Shown piece after piece: positions 23,788 to 32,578 of a DNA stretch of 64,000 bases. Position 1 is the stretch's first letter. Each line of letters starts with the position of its first letter. Location: assembly GCA_910584195.1 (NCBI GenBank), contig CAJTYV010000007.1:78146-142145 (forward strand). The letters run 5' to 3'. The position numbers and the translations under genes were made by a program. This DNA comes from an uncultured Ruminococcus sp. GTDB lineage: Bacteria; Bacillota; Clostridia; Oscillospirales; Ruminococcaceae. The notes under the pieces are model-generated. The model was not told the origin of the DNA, searched no databases, and was given only the letters and a program-made list of their open reading frames with translations.

Positions 23788-25925
23788 AGATGCATCACCC
23801 GATCCTTGATTTCTGCCGTCCGCCCCTGATTCCAGAACTGCGTTCCGAGATAGCCGCAGGTGCGGCGGCAGATATTCATTGTCCGCTGGTCACGGTTGCC
23901 GCAGTTGGGGCACTCCCATATCAGCTTACCATCCTCCTGAACGATGCCGATTTCACCATCGTAACCGCAAGCCTGACAGTAGTCGGATTTTGTATTCAAT
24001 TCAGCGTACAAAATCGTATTATAAATATGCTTCATAAGTGAAAGCACCGCTGGGATGTTGTTCTGAAGATTCGGCACTTCTACATAGCTGATTGCTCCGC
24101 CTGGAGAAAGCTCCTGAAACTCAGCCTCAAATGACAGTTTTGAAAATGCATCAATCGGCTCTGTCACATGAACGTGATAGCTGTTGGTGATGTAGCTCTT
24201 GTCAGTTACGTGGGGAATAACGCCGTGCCGCCTTTGGAGACATTGGGCGAACCTGTAAGTCAACGATTCCATGGGAGTACCATACAGCGAAAAGCTGATG
24301 TTCGTTTTTTCTCTCCATTCTGAACATTTTGCATTCAGAAATTTCATGACGGATATTGCAAACGCCTTTCCATCCGGTTCTGTGTGGGAGCAGCCTTTCA
24401 TGCGGTAGGTCATTTCTGAAATTCCTGCATAGCCCAGAGAAATTGTGCTGTAATTGTTGTACAGCAGGTCGTTGATTGCTTCGCCGTTTTTCAGCCTTGC
24501 CAATGCACCATACTGCCAGAGGATCGGTGCGACATCGGAAGACGTATTTTTCAGCCGTTCATGCCGGCACATCAGTGCCTTGAAACATAACTCACAGCGT
24601 TCATCAAGAAGTTTCCAGAACTTTTCTTCATTGCCATATGCACTGCAAGCGACATCCACAAGATTGATCGTCACAACGCCCTGATTGAATCTTCCGTAAT
24701 ATTTATGCTCCTGACTTGGTGTGAGGAATGACCGACAGCCCATACAGGGATACACATCGCCCTTCAATTTTTTCATCACCTTTGCGGAGATGTAATCGGG
24801 AACCATTCGCTTTGATGTACACTTGGCAGCAAGCTGTGTCAAGTACCAATAAGGGCTGTCCTCCGTGATATTGTCCTCATCCAGAACATAGATCAGCTTC
24901 GGGAATGCCGGCGTGATCCACACGCCCTTCTCGTTTTTAACACCCTCGATCCGCTGCAAAAGCGTTTCCTCGATAATCATTGCAAGGTCATTTCTGGTCT
25001 GCCCCTCTGGGACTTCATCCAGATACATGAACACCGTCACAAATGGTGTCTGACCGTTGGTTGTGAGCAATGTGTTGATCTGATACTGTATCGTCTGCAC
25101 CCCTCGCTTTACCTCACGGCGGACTCTCTTTTCAACGATGTGATTTATCTCATCCTCACTCAGCTTGCAGCCGCAGTCACAATTGATATCCTCAAATACT
25201 TCTGCTTTAATTTTCTGCCTGCTGATATCCACAAAGGGAGCAAGATGTGACAGACTGATCGTCTGACCGCCGTACTGATTCGATGCGATCTGTGCAATGA
25301 TCTGTGTTGCAATATTGCAGGCAGTGGAAAAGCTGTGCGGATTTTCGATCATTGTACCGGACACTACTGTGCCGTTCTGGAGCATATTATCCAGATTGAC
25401 AAGACAGCAGTTATGCATCGGCTCTGCGATATAGTCGAGGTCGTGTATATGGATGACACCTTCGTCATGGGTGGTAATCACATCCTCCGGGAAAAGAAAT
25501 CTCCGGCAGATGTCTTTGCTGACCTCTCCTGCCATATAGTCACGGAGGGTGCTGTTGATGATCGGGTTCTTGTTGGCATTCTCCTGCTTTGCCTCCTCGT
25601 TATTGCGTTCAAGGAGACTCAGAATCTTGCCGTCCGTGGTATTCATTTTCCGCTGCTGTTCGTGGAGGAGGCGATACTCACTGTAGTGCCGTGCAAGTTT
25701 GTAAGCTTCGGCGTGATTCAGTTCATCGATGACCATGTCCTGAATTTCTTCGACATGGACAGGTCTTGCAAGGGCATTGCACCGCTGCTCGACTCTGCCG
25801 ACAAGAAAGCCGATCACTGTTTCGCTGATCTTATCGTCAACCTCTGCATTTGCCGCAGAAATTGCGGCTCTTATTTTTTCGCAGTCATACGGCACTTCCG
25901 CACCGTTTCGCTTGATGATTTTCAT
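23784..25925 (-). CDS. nrdD: Anaerobic ribonucleoside-triphosphate reductase
   Basis: A 713-residue glycyl-radical enzyme that makes dNTPs without oxygen. The ATP-cone covers residues 1 to about 90 (MKIIKRNGAEVPYDCEKI). The catalytic barrel follows, with zinc-binding CxxC pairs near the C terminus (CQACGYDGEI, CPNCGNRD). The radical Gly is in RTCGYLG, near residue 691. The start at 25925 is chosen because it begins with the ATP-cone and overlaps the upstream stop in ATGA form. It supplies precursors for phage DNA synthesis. Confidence 0.96.
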   Translation of the reverse strand: MKIIKRNGAEVPYDCEKIRAAISAANAEVDDKISETVIGFLVGRVEQRCNALARPVHVEEIQDMVIDELNHAEAYKLARHYSEYRLLHEQQRKMNTTDGKILSLLERNNEEAKQENANKNPIINSTLRDYMAGEVSKDICRRFLFPEDVITTHDEGVIHIHDLDYIAEPMHNCCLVNLDNMLQNGTVVSGTMIENPHSFSTACNIATQIIAQIASNQYGGQTISLSHLAPFVDISRQKIKAEVFEDINCDCGCKLSEDEINHIVEKRVRREVKRGVQTIQYQINTLLTTNGQTPFVTVFMYLDEVPEGQTRNDLAMIIEETLLQRIEGVKNEKGVWITPAFPKLIYVLDEDNITEDSPYWYLTQLAAKCTSKRMVPDYISAKVMKKLKGDVYPCMGCRSFLTPSQEHKYYGRFNQGVVTINLVDVACSAYGNEEKFWKLLDERCELCFKALMCRHERLKNTSSDVAPILWQYGALARLKNGEAINDLLYNNYSTISLGYAGISEMTYRMKGCSHTEPDGKAFAISVMKFLNAKCSEWREKTNISFSLYGTPMESLTYRFAQCLQRRHGVIPHVTDKSYITNSYHVHVTEPIDAFSKLSFEAEFQELSPGGAISYVEVPNLQNNIPAVLSLMKHIYNTILYAELNTKSDYCQACGYDGEIGIVQEDGKLIWECPNCGNRDQRTMNICRRTCGYLGTQFWNQGRTAEIKDRVMHL

Positions 25926-26401
25926 TCCTTCATCTCCTTTTCCGCCTCGGCAAGCAGCGTTAAGCAATCCTTGCTGTGATATTTTCTGCACTGCCGATTC
26001 AAGATTTCAAATATACATTCCTGTTCAGATTCCGTCAGGTCGATTGTGTATATATCTTCATTGTCATCGGAATCAGAATTTACAACAATGAAAGAGATAC
26101 TGTTGTCAAGGCGGCACTCCTGATTCTTGCCGGCCAGCTTGCTGATGCCGATGTAAAAATCGTACCAGCCGTCATTGTCTACATCGTCCATTCTGCCGTC
26201 CCTCGGAAACATGGGCTTGCAGCCCTTTTCCAGCCTGATTCCGTCCGCAAGATCAGTCAAAGCATCTGTTGCCATAAGCTGAAACTCCACAGTCGGGAAA
26301 CTAATAGGATAGGAATCATACATCTGGTCGCTGCCGTACATGATTTCCGCACCTGCATCGAGGTGAATTGCATCGGCGATGAATTTTTCAGTCAGTGTCA
26401 T
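25922..26401 (-). CDS. Hypothetical phage protein
   Basis: A 159-residue acidic protein starting MTLTEKFIADAIHLDAGAE, with DVDNDGWYDFYIGIS in the middle and a Cys-containing C-terminal helix (QECIFEILNRQCRKY). I recognise no family. It overlaps nrdD by 4 nt and may be translated with it. The ribosome binding site AAAGG lies 8-10 nt upstream. Confidence 0.7.
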   Translation of the reverse strand: MTLTEKFIADAIHLDAGAEIMYGSDQMYDSYPISFPTVEFQLMATDALTDLADGIRLEKGCKPMFPRDGRMDDVDNDGWYDFYIGISKLAGKNQECRLDNSISFIVVNSDSDDNEDIYTIDLTESEQECIFEILNRQCRKYHSKDCLTLLAEAEKEMKE

Positions 26402-26428
26402 ATCTTGCCGCCTTTCTTTTCGAGATAA

Positions 26429-26725
26429 TCAGTAGTGCTTCTGCTCACGGCAGTACCTTGTCCTGCACCGACCGGAGCAGAATTTTTTCTTCCGCCCGGT
26501 TTTGGGCTGATCTATTTTTGTACCGCAAATAGGACAACGGTTATTCTGCTTACACCAGACCGGATAGTTTAGTCTGACAAGATCACTGTCTCCGGCAAGA
26601 CCATGGGATTTGCAGTACGCTCTCACATTCTTTTCATTTAGTCCGATCAGTGAACCTATACGGCAGTAGCCTAAGCCCTTTAACCGCATCTGACGAATTG
26701 CTTTTCTTTGCACGTCTGTCACCAT
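26429..26725 (-). CDS. HTH plus zinc-ribbon protein (sigma-like)
   Basis: A 98-residue protein. Residues 1-45 form a helix-turn-helix of sigma region 4 or Hin type (QRKAIRQMRLKGLGYCRIGSL). The C terminus has four Cys in CPICGTKI and KKFCSGRCRTRYC, a zinc ribbon. Proteins of this form are common regulators in Firmicutes prophages. The in-frame region before 26725 lacks a ribosome binding site, whereas GGAAGG lies 5-9 nt before the ATG. Confidence 0.75.
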   Translation of the reverse strand: MVTDVQRKAIRQMRLKGLGYCRIGSLIGLNEKNVRAYCKSHGLAGDSDLVRLNYPVWCKQNNRCPICGTKIDQPKTGRKKKFCSGRCRTRYCREQKHY

Positions 26726-27177
26726 TTGCCACCTTCCTTTCTGCGAAATAACTGAACTTTTCGGTGTCCACAGGGTTCCGCCAAGCGGAAAATCTATCAT
26801 GCGGAAAATTAAATAAAAATGCCGATTTTTCATAATTTTTTGCCCCAAAACGCTGTTTTACAAAGCAAAATGTAACGAAATCAAAGGGGCATCGCCAAAA
26901 ACACAGAATCAGCTGAGCCTTTGGAAATCCTCGTAAAATAGAGCTTTTTGAGGTGCAGTTTCAAGTTCTGTTACATGAAAAAATGTTTTATTAGTGGTTC
27001 ACTTGACCCCGCCTCTTCAAATTCGCGGAAATTCACACGAGAGGGGGCGACGGTCTAAATTTTACTTTAGCGTAGAGAAGTGAACCCGCCCCCGCGGGGC
27101 TGGTCAGCCCAGCCTCTCGCCCCATAGGCACACCCCTAAGCCATGTCTGAATCGCAGAATAAGTCGGTGGGCTGCAT
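26726..27177. other. Non-coding stretch with a cos-like GC-rich block
   Basis: No convincing gene. Downstream of the HNH relic (27020-27120) lies a GC-rich block with GACCGTCGCCCCCTCTC and CGCGGGGGCGGG around an AT-rich centre. It resembles the region between HNH and small terminase genes in cos-type siphophages. Here it lies 15 kb from the terminase. The cos reading is inference. Confidence 0.35.
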
Positions 27178-27369
27178 TCAGTACTTGTACTCAGGAGTGT
27201 GATCCTCGTTGCGTGTCTTGATACTGTGGTGACAGTGGCAGAGGCTCTGCCAGTTGCTTTGATCCCAGAAGAGAATCTTGTCTCCTCGGTGCGGAACGAT
27301 ATGATCCACATCAGTTGCCTTGACATAGCGTCCCTGCTTCATGCACTCCACACATTGCCCTTAGTATGC
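27178..27369 (-). pseudogene. HNH endonuclease, C-terminal fragment
   Basis: The frame reads QCVECMKQGRYVKATDVDHI, then VPHRGD and WQSLCHCHHSIKTRNED before the TGA at 27178-27180. This is the zinc-binding Cys pair and HNH (DVDHIVPHRGD ... C-CH-H) of phage HNH nucleases that assist terminase at cos. The N-terminal part and start codon are missing; at 27369 the sequence joins the M15 peptidase fragment in another frame. Confidence 0.82.
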
Positions 27370-27596
27370 TGACCTGTGCCGCTGCCGCCGACCGCCTTAT
27401 CATGAGCAGTACATCTGTAACCGGAAGTCACAATGATTTTAGAGCAGTTCAGAGCAGAATAGAGCTTTTCCAACTTATCCACAAGCTCCTCTGCAATCAA
27501 AATTTCATGCTCCTTGCCGCATTTACAGCGAAATTCCTGCACATTGAAATGCGGTGAAAGCTGCGATTTATCGCCGGATTCATACTTTTTAATCAT
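27339..27596 (-). pseudogene. M15 peptidase (endolysin), truncated
   Basis: The 85-codon frame starts MIKKYESGDKSQLSPHFNV and runs through EFRCKCGKEHE, VTSGYRCTAHDKAVGG and GTGQHTKG. It keeps the SxxR-x(6)-D-like and H motifs of D,D-carboxypeptidase-type endolysins (peptidase M15A) but ends five codons after GQHTKG instead of continuing to the second zinc site. The ribosome binding site GGAGGA lies 7 nt upstream. The break joins the HNH fragment, so this lysin should be inactive. Confidence 0.85.
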
Positions 27597-27812
27597 GCTG
27601 GTTTTCCTCCTTATTTTCCTTCTCATTTTCTTTTTCATCATCTTCCAAAGCATTAATCATCTGCTGAAAACTGTTGTCCATTTTGCTCGTTTTCTTTTGC
27701 AGAACCTTGATACCTTTTTTAATTGCATCAGGATACGGGATTCCAATCAATGATGTGTTCTCGATAATCGACAACAGTTCGTTCATACAAAAACCGATGC
27801 AGACCGCATCAC
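27589..27812 (-). pseudogene. Phage holin (TcdE/phage_holin_4 type), C-terminal fragment
   Basis: The frame NIRDAVCIGFCMNELLSII, then ENTSLIGIPYPDAIKKGIKVL, is the conserved end of the toxin-secretion/phage lysis holin family. The transmembrane N-terminal half is lost. An ATG at 27786 could restart a 65-residue soluble peptide with an Asp/Glu/Lys tail. Holin and M15 lysin are adjacent, as in a lysis cassette, but both are truncated. Confidence 0.7.
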
Positions 27813-28199
27813 GGATGTTTTGAGGATAGAGCCGATTTTCTCACTGTTGCTGCGGTTCTGCTTGATTTTCTGCACGATGATTTTGGTGATATCATCCGCA
27901 GTGACAGCAGAGACAAGCTGTGCCTTTTCGGCTTTTTTCTCTTCTTTCGGCTGCTCCGCAGTTTCCCACGGTACATCATCAGCGGCGATAATTTCCTCAA
28001 AGTCGTTCGGATCGAAGTTCTCCGGGACTTTCTCCTTGGGAACGCCATTGATCGCCATGTCCGACAGTTCTTTTGCCATTCCCGGCTCCATAGCAGCAAG
28101 AAGCTGAATGACACCTCCGAAAATTGTACCAAGCCCGTCGATCAGCTTTTTGGAGTCCACCGGAACCGGCTCCGGAAGTTTCTTTTTAGTCTCCATCAT
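27783..28199 (-). CDS. Phage early protein, 3' end replaced
   Basis: A 138-residue acidic protein (starts MMETKKKLPEPVPVDSKKL). It has ADDITKIIVQKIKQNRSNSEKIGSILKT, a C-terminal pattern found in small Firmicutes phage proteins that have been mislabelled rrp5-like. In those the C terminus continues past GSILKT for about 20 residues. Here it ends in SVMRSASVFV encoded by the holin region read in another frame, so a deletion has fused the two genes. The start at 28199 has AGGAGG 9 nt upstream. Confidence 0.6.
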   Translation of the reverse strand: MMETKKKLPEPVPVDSKKLIDGLGTIFGGVIQLLAAMEPGMAKELSDMAINGVPKEKVPENFDPNDFEEIIAADDVPWETAEQPKEEKKAEKAQLVSAVTADDITKIIVQKIKQNRSNSEKIGSILKTSVMRSASVFV

Positions 28200-28512
28200 A
28201 CAAAAATCCCTCCTCTTCCTCGTTATCGTCTGCATCACAGTGAGCGAATCGGCTGATGTGTACAGCAATGCCGCTGTCATTCACGGTCAGGTCGATGGCG
28301 TCCGTATGGAGTTCCATATCCGACAGAACTGCAGCGGATTTGGTCAGGAACGTGAAGATGTCAGCAACTACAAGCCCGATGTGAGCTGCTCCAGCATCGA
28401 TTTCTTGCTCCATTTTCTTCAGCGTTTTATTGTGCTTGTCCGCAGTGTGCTGTGTCCTGCGGTTCTCGGCAGTGCTGCAATAGCAGTATTTGGGGGTTCT
28501 GGTTTGGTTCAT
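28186..28512 (-). CDS. Hypothetical phage protein
   Basis: A 108-residue protein (starts MNQTRTPKYCYCSTAENRR) with a basic N terminus, a helical centre (KTLKKMEQEIDAGAAHIGL) and an acidic end (DADDNEEEEGFLYDGD). I recognise no family. AAGGA lies 7 nt before the ATG at 28512. It overlaps the next gene by 14 nt. Confidence 0.6.
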   Translation of the reverse strand: MNQTRTPKYCYCSTAENRRTQHTADKHNKTLKKMEQEIDAGAAHIGLVVADIFTFLTKSAAVLSDMELHTDAIDLTVNDSGIAVHISRFAHCDADDNEEEEGFLYDGD

Positions 28513-28647
28513 AGGCATTTCCTTTCTGTAAGGTCTTGCGACCAATGTAATGGTTGGCGGCTGCGGTTTGTTCACAGCCGCTGTTTTTGGGAGACCTCTC
28601 AAAAGTCTCTACTATATAGTCTGGGGGAGCTGTTTTGACAACCAACT

Positions 28648-29397
28648 TCAAATATATTTTTTTATTTTTTTCATTGCCTGTCTCATCGTGTTACACACAC
28701 TTTGCTGAGATATTCCAAGAATCTGTGCAACCTCACGCTGTGTATACTCGGTTTTATACAATAAAATGAATATTTCCTTTTGTCGTTCTGTAAGTTCAGC
28801 AAGAATTGCTTCTCTCGTTTCCTTACGAATCAAAGCATCCAGTGGATTCACATTGATATGCTCTTCATGCCACATGAATTCCATGCAACGGTTGTCTTTT
28901 CCTTCGTAATTATCCATACTATCCTCATTCTCGTCATCTGCATAGTCGGGGATATCTGCATGACCCATACCGGCATTAGTATCCATGTTGTACTCAATGC
29001 GATGTTCAGCAATCATAGTCACTACAACCGGCCATGCAGTAGCTTCAAGCATTCCTTCCGGAAGATCACTCTTCTCCCTGAGATAATTCTTTTCTGAATC
29101 TTTCAACGGATTGAAATGATAGGTATAGTTTACACAATAAGGCAGCCAAAGAACTGAATGGCGATAGCCATTGTTGTAGTAAGCGTAACCATTTCCATAC
29201 AGTACACAGTCATTCATCTTGGCAACCGGCTCAAAGTTGATGCGAAGTTTCTTAGGTGTAGGTGTCTTTTCAGGCTTTTTTTGCCCAGCCGTCAGACCGA
29301 GCACGGACAGCAGCTCACCAAGCGTGGTCTTAGCAGTGATAACCGGAAGTGCAATCTCAGTGTGCATAGTGTTCTGTGTATCAGCATTCTTGTTCAT
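28648..29397 (-). CDS. Sigma-70 region 4-like protein
   Basis: A 249-residue protein. The C-terminal 60 residues are a clear sigma region 4 helix-turn-helix (LTERQKEIFILLYKTEYTQRE, then VAQILGISQQSVCNTMRQAM). The N-terminal two thirds has a tyrosine-rich segment (VLYGNGYAYYNNGYRHSVLWL) and an acidic stretch and lacks sigma region 2. It is probably a transcription regulator of the prophage early region, perhaps of the late or cassette promoters; that link is inference. AAGGAAC precedes the ATG. Confidence 0.75.
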   Translation of the reverse strand: MNKNADTQNTMHTEIALPVITAKTTLGELLSVLGLTAGQKKPEKTPTPKKLRINFEPVAKMNDCVLYGNGYAYYNNGYRHSVLWLPYCVNYTYHFNPLKDSEKNYLREKSDLPEGMLEATAWPVVVTMIAEHRIEYNMDTNAGMGHADIPDYADDENEDSMDNYEGKDNRCMEFMWHEEHINVNPLDALIRKETREAILAELTERQKEIFILLYKTEYTQREVAQILGISQQSVCNTMRQAMKKIKKYI

Positions 29398-30040
29398 AAT
29401 AAGTTCCTTTCTGCAAGGAACACACTAAGCGGCAGATGCTCATGACGCAGACCACGCTTCACCCATAAAGAAGGGCACGCAGACAGACGATGTTCGTAAG
29501 GATACAGCGATTTATTAGTCAAGCAGTCATAACAGCTATAACAGCCATGATTGACTCTTTGTCTTATTTCTGTATTCCTTTATGAGCATCTGTCCGCCAG
29601 TGCGCGCCCTGACTAACAAATGTGATATTTCTGACTTTTGATTTCATCCGAAAAATAGCCGGATGCATACGGAAGAAGAACATACAGCTATTTCTACCGT
29701 CCACAGGATATAGCTGTGACTGCTGAGAAGATAGCACTGTATGAACTTCCATTTGCCGTATGCATCCGGCGTATGGGGGTTATTTTCAGTCTTGGGAGGA
29801 GAATTTTGTTTGCCCGCCCTTGACTGTGTCTATATCATATCACTTTAAAACCTTTCAAACAATGACACAACTGTGTCCCCTTTTGAATGCACAACATTGC
29901 TAATATAATGGCAATTATATAACAATAAATAGTGCAAGCCGCACTAAAATATTCATAATTTTCACGAATATTCACACGAATATTCACTCAAAAGGGGACA
30001 CACTTTTGTCCCCATTTGAGAAAATTTTTGCAAAAAAAAT
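29398..30040. other. Non-coding region with nested inverted repeats
   Basis: About 640 nt without a convincing gene. It holds a perfect 15-bp inverted repeat GCCGGATGCATACGG (29658-29672) with CCGTATGCATCCGGC (29756-29770). A second 15-bp inverted repeat is TGTGTCCCCTTTTGA (29872-29886) with TCAAAAGGGGACACA (29988-30002). There is also a direct repeat CACGAATATTCA at 29963-29988. It could hold a small RNA, a replication or partition site, or a decayed cassette. Confidence 0.5.
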
Positions 30041-30066
30041 AAGGCTGAGATCTCAGTCTCAGCCTT
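30041..30066 (-). terminator. Strong rho-independent terminator
   Basis: A perfect 10-bp stem AAGGCTGAGA/TCTCAGCCTT with a 6-nt loop, followed on the minus strand by ATTTTTTTT. It ends the ImmA/IrrE-HTH gene. Confidence 0.85.
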
Positions 30067-30076
30067 ATCAGTTATT

Positions 30077-32014
30077 CTATTCGCCGCTTGCAAGCTGCAA
30101 ATATTCATCATCATGCAGCGGTTTTACATTTTTAGATTCAAGGTATCTGTTCACTGTATCAATGGATTCACAGTACATTGTTCGTATAATCACACGATAC
30201 CATCGATGTTCCGGCACATCAGATTCAAAATATCGCTTTGCCTTTTCCAGCATATCGTAAGTCAGATCCGGATAGAGTTTCATGCCGATACTTGCTTGTA
30301 TAATACTCGACATCGAAGGCATTTTCTTCGTCTCTGAACGCATTCTGGTGATGGTTCTCTCAGATAGCTGTGAAACATCAGCAAGGGTAGTTTTGCTGAA
30401 TCCGAGATTGTCCATGTGATATTTCAGCGTCGCAGCGAATGTCATCGGGCTATGTTCGAGAATTGTAACACTGGATTCAATCGCATCTGCTTGATTGTTA
30501 TTCTCATCATACAGATACGCAAGTTTTCCGGCTTTTTTGACATTCAGATTTAATGCACCCGGAATGTATTCATAGTCCGTGCCGCTATGACGAATGGTAA
30601 AAAGCAGACAGCATTCTGCCATGTGGGTACGTGCATAAGGTGACAGTACCGGTCTGTTATTACGCTGCCAGATATATTTTTGCGTGTTCCGACACAGATG
30701 CCCTTCCACATAAATATATGCACCTTTATCGAGAAGTTTTCGGAACTCCGCATTCCGGTCAAATTCCTCAACTACTTTGTCAAAATCAATCGTGTACGTC
30801 TTGTTGTTTGCAATGCCGTGTTCCACGAGATATCCGGGTACCGGCTGTCCGTTAGCATACTTCATCATACCTCTTGCCTTGTCGTATCCAATCTCAACCA
30901 GTCTGTTTGCCGCAGCGGTTCTGGAAACTCTGAAAAAGTCAGCCATTCCGTCAATGACATATTTGTATGCAACGCTTTCAGGATATCGCTTACAATCTTC
31001 AAATAGTTCCGCTGCCTTGAAAGAAGCCTGAGAAAGCGGCATTCTGACCCTCGGTGTCATGTGATTTGCCTGATTTTCGATCCAGTTTAGCTGACTCAAT
31101 CCAAGAGTATCATCGATAACATCTTCAAACCCCGGCAGTTCTATTTCATAAAAATCACGATATATTGCCTGCAAATCATAAAAGAGAAAATGTTCATAAA
31201 CATGAATACATTCATGAACAATAACATCATCCGCTTTTCGGTTCTGGCTTTTGCAGGCTTCCACATCGATCAGAATTGTTTTCCCTTCCACCCAGCAGCA
31301 TTTTTTCATGCCGTCCCTATAATAGGTGACTCTTGACTTCTTCATAAACACAGCACCAAGTTTTGAATCGTCATCTGAAAGACGTGCAACTTTGACCTTG
31401 TACCCCATTCGTTTTGCCAGATCTTTGGCATCAATAGGAGTAGGAGATATCAGCGCCTCCGGATAGTATTCGCTCAGCATCGCCTCAGCTTCAGCGTCAA
31501 GGTCATGCTTGCTAAGATATGGAACAAGATATTCTGAGAGCGGGTTATCATCTGGAACATCATCTTTTTGATAAACTGATACGGATTTGAAAAAATTGCA
31601 CGTGTCATTGGCAATATATTCTCCCTGCACACGATACCATTGTGTGCTTTGCATTTGCTGCCCGCTATAGAAATAAGCTGTAAAGTCTGCTATGATAACA
31701 ACATCCATTCGGAAAGATGTCATAGACGTTCTATGCAGATAAATCTTGTGGATCGAGGATGTATTCAGCCTTATTTTTTCAATCGAAGAACGCTCTGAGT
31801 CAAGATATCGCCCAAGTGATACACTGCCATTTTCCACGCATTCCCTGATCACGCAGTTATAATCTTCCTTGTAGTTCCAATTAAGAAAATCATGGAAGGA
31901 TACAATAGCCGGAATAGACTCCATAAAATTCGGAACAGTTACAAAGTTATCCGGATTCCACGGATCCTCCACATAGAGGACGGGTCCACGTTCAATATAG
32001 AAAGGATTACTCAT
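30077..32014 (-). CDS. ImmA/IrrE metallopeptidase with C-terminal HTH
   Basis: A 645-residue protein. The zinc metalloprotease motif VIVHECIHVYEH (HExxH) lies near residue 270, and an XRE-type helix-turn-helix (LKYHMDNLGFSKTTLADVSQ) lies at about residues 530-590. N-terminal residues 1-200 have no recognised domain. ImmA-type proteases cleave phage or ICE repressors after DNA damage. The divergent XRE gene is the likely target or partner. It has the terminator above and a divergent regulatory region at 32015-32146. Confidence 0.87.
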   Translation of the reverse strand: MSNPFYIERGPVLYVEDPWNPDNFVTVPNFMESIPAIVSFHDFLNWNYKEDYNCVIRECVENGSVSLGRYLDSERSSIEKIRLNTSSIHKIYLHRTSMTSFRMDVVIIADFTAYFYSGQQMQSTQWYRVQGEYIANDTCNFFKSVSVYQKDDVPDDNPLSEYLVPYLSKHDLDAEAEAMLSEYYPEALISPTPIDAKDLAKRMGYKVKVARLSDDDSKLGAVFMKKSRVTYYRDGMKKCCWVEGKTILIDVEACKSQNRKADDVIVHECIHVYEHFLFYDLQAIYRDFYEIELPGFEDVIDDTLGLSQLNWIENQANHMTPRVRMPLSQASFKAAELFEDCKRYPESVAYKYVIDGMADFFRVSRTAAANRLVEIGYDKARGMMKYANGQPVPGYLVEHGIANNKTYTIDFDKVVEEFDRNAEFRKLLDKGAYIYVEGHLCRNTQKYIWQRNNRPVLSPYARTHMAECCLLFTIRHSGTDYEYIPGALNLNVKKAGKLAYLYDENNNQADAIESSVTILEHSPMTFAATLKYHMDNLGFSKTTLADVSQLSERTITRMRSETKKMPSMSSIIQASIGMKLYPDLTYDMLEKAKRYFESDVPEHRWYRVIIRTMYCESIDTVNRYLESKNVKPLHDDEYLQLASGE

Positions 32015-32032
32015 TTTTTACCCCCAAACCTA

Positions 32033-32061
32033 TTGACAAACGATTTGTTTTATGTTAGAAT
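32033..32061 (+). promoter_or_regulatory. Promoter of the repressor operon with overlapping palindrome
   Basis: TTGACA (32033-32038), 17 nt, TAGAAT (32056-32061). The palindrome ACAAA-CGA-TTTGT starts inside the -35 and is a candidate repressor operator. Confidence 0.72.
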
Positions 32062-32146
32062 AAAGAGGAAGTTAGTTCCTGTAAATTGTAACATGGAAAC
32101 AGAGGTTTGTCAAGTACATTTTGATAAAATTTTGGAGGTGTCATAG

Positions 32147-32578
32147 TTGACCTTTGCTGAAAAAGTGAAAAAATCCCGGCTTGAAGCCGGATTCACCCAG
32201 AAGCAGCTTGCTGATGAAATCAAAGTATCGGCACGTGCGGTAAGATCTTATGAAAGTGGTGCTCTGAATCCCAGACAGGGCACGATATTCCTCATCGCGA
32301 AAGCACTGAAAGTGTCTATCAAGTATCTGACGGATGAGGCCTGCGATGATCCAAAAGAGGAGATAGAGAAGGACGAATATATTGTGGATGCCCGTAAACG
32401 ATACGGAACAAGAGGTGTTCGTGATATGGAGGCACTGCTGAATGAAAGTGCCGCACTCTTTGCAGGCGGTGAACTTTCACAGGAAGAAAAAGACCTTTAC
32501 TATCAGGCTATCACAAAAGCATATCTGAAAAGCCGGGAAGCCGCCAAAGAGAAGTTTGGCAAGAAAAGTAACACATGA
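32147..32578 (+). CDS. XRE-family repressor
   Basis: A 143-residue protein. The helix-turn-helix is at residues 5-60 (SRLEAGFTQKQLADEIKVSA, then VRSYESGALNPRQGTIFLIAKAL), and the C-terminal half is helical. This is the usual size for a prophage CI-like repressor without an S24 protease domain, so inactivation would need a separate protease. The TTG start at 32147 has GGAGGT 7 nt upstream. It overlaps the following ImmA/IrrE gene. Confidence 0.9.
   Translation: MTFAEKVKKSRLEAGFTQKQLADEIKVSARAVRSYESGALNPRQGTIFLIAKALKVSIKYLTDEACDDPKEEIEKDEYIVDARKRYGTRGVRDMEALLNESAALFAGGELSQEEKDLYYQAITKAYLKSREAAKEKFGKKSNT

Noticed and set aside
27033..27326. A 97-codon minus-strand frame over the HNH region
   Set aside because: The HNH motif lies in a different frame (27178-27369); this frame is its shadow.
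29660..30010. CRISPR-like array
   Set aside because: The repeats are inverted pairs and one short direct repeat, with no regularly spaced units and no cas genes.
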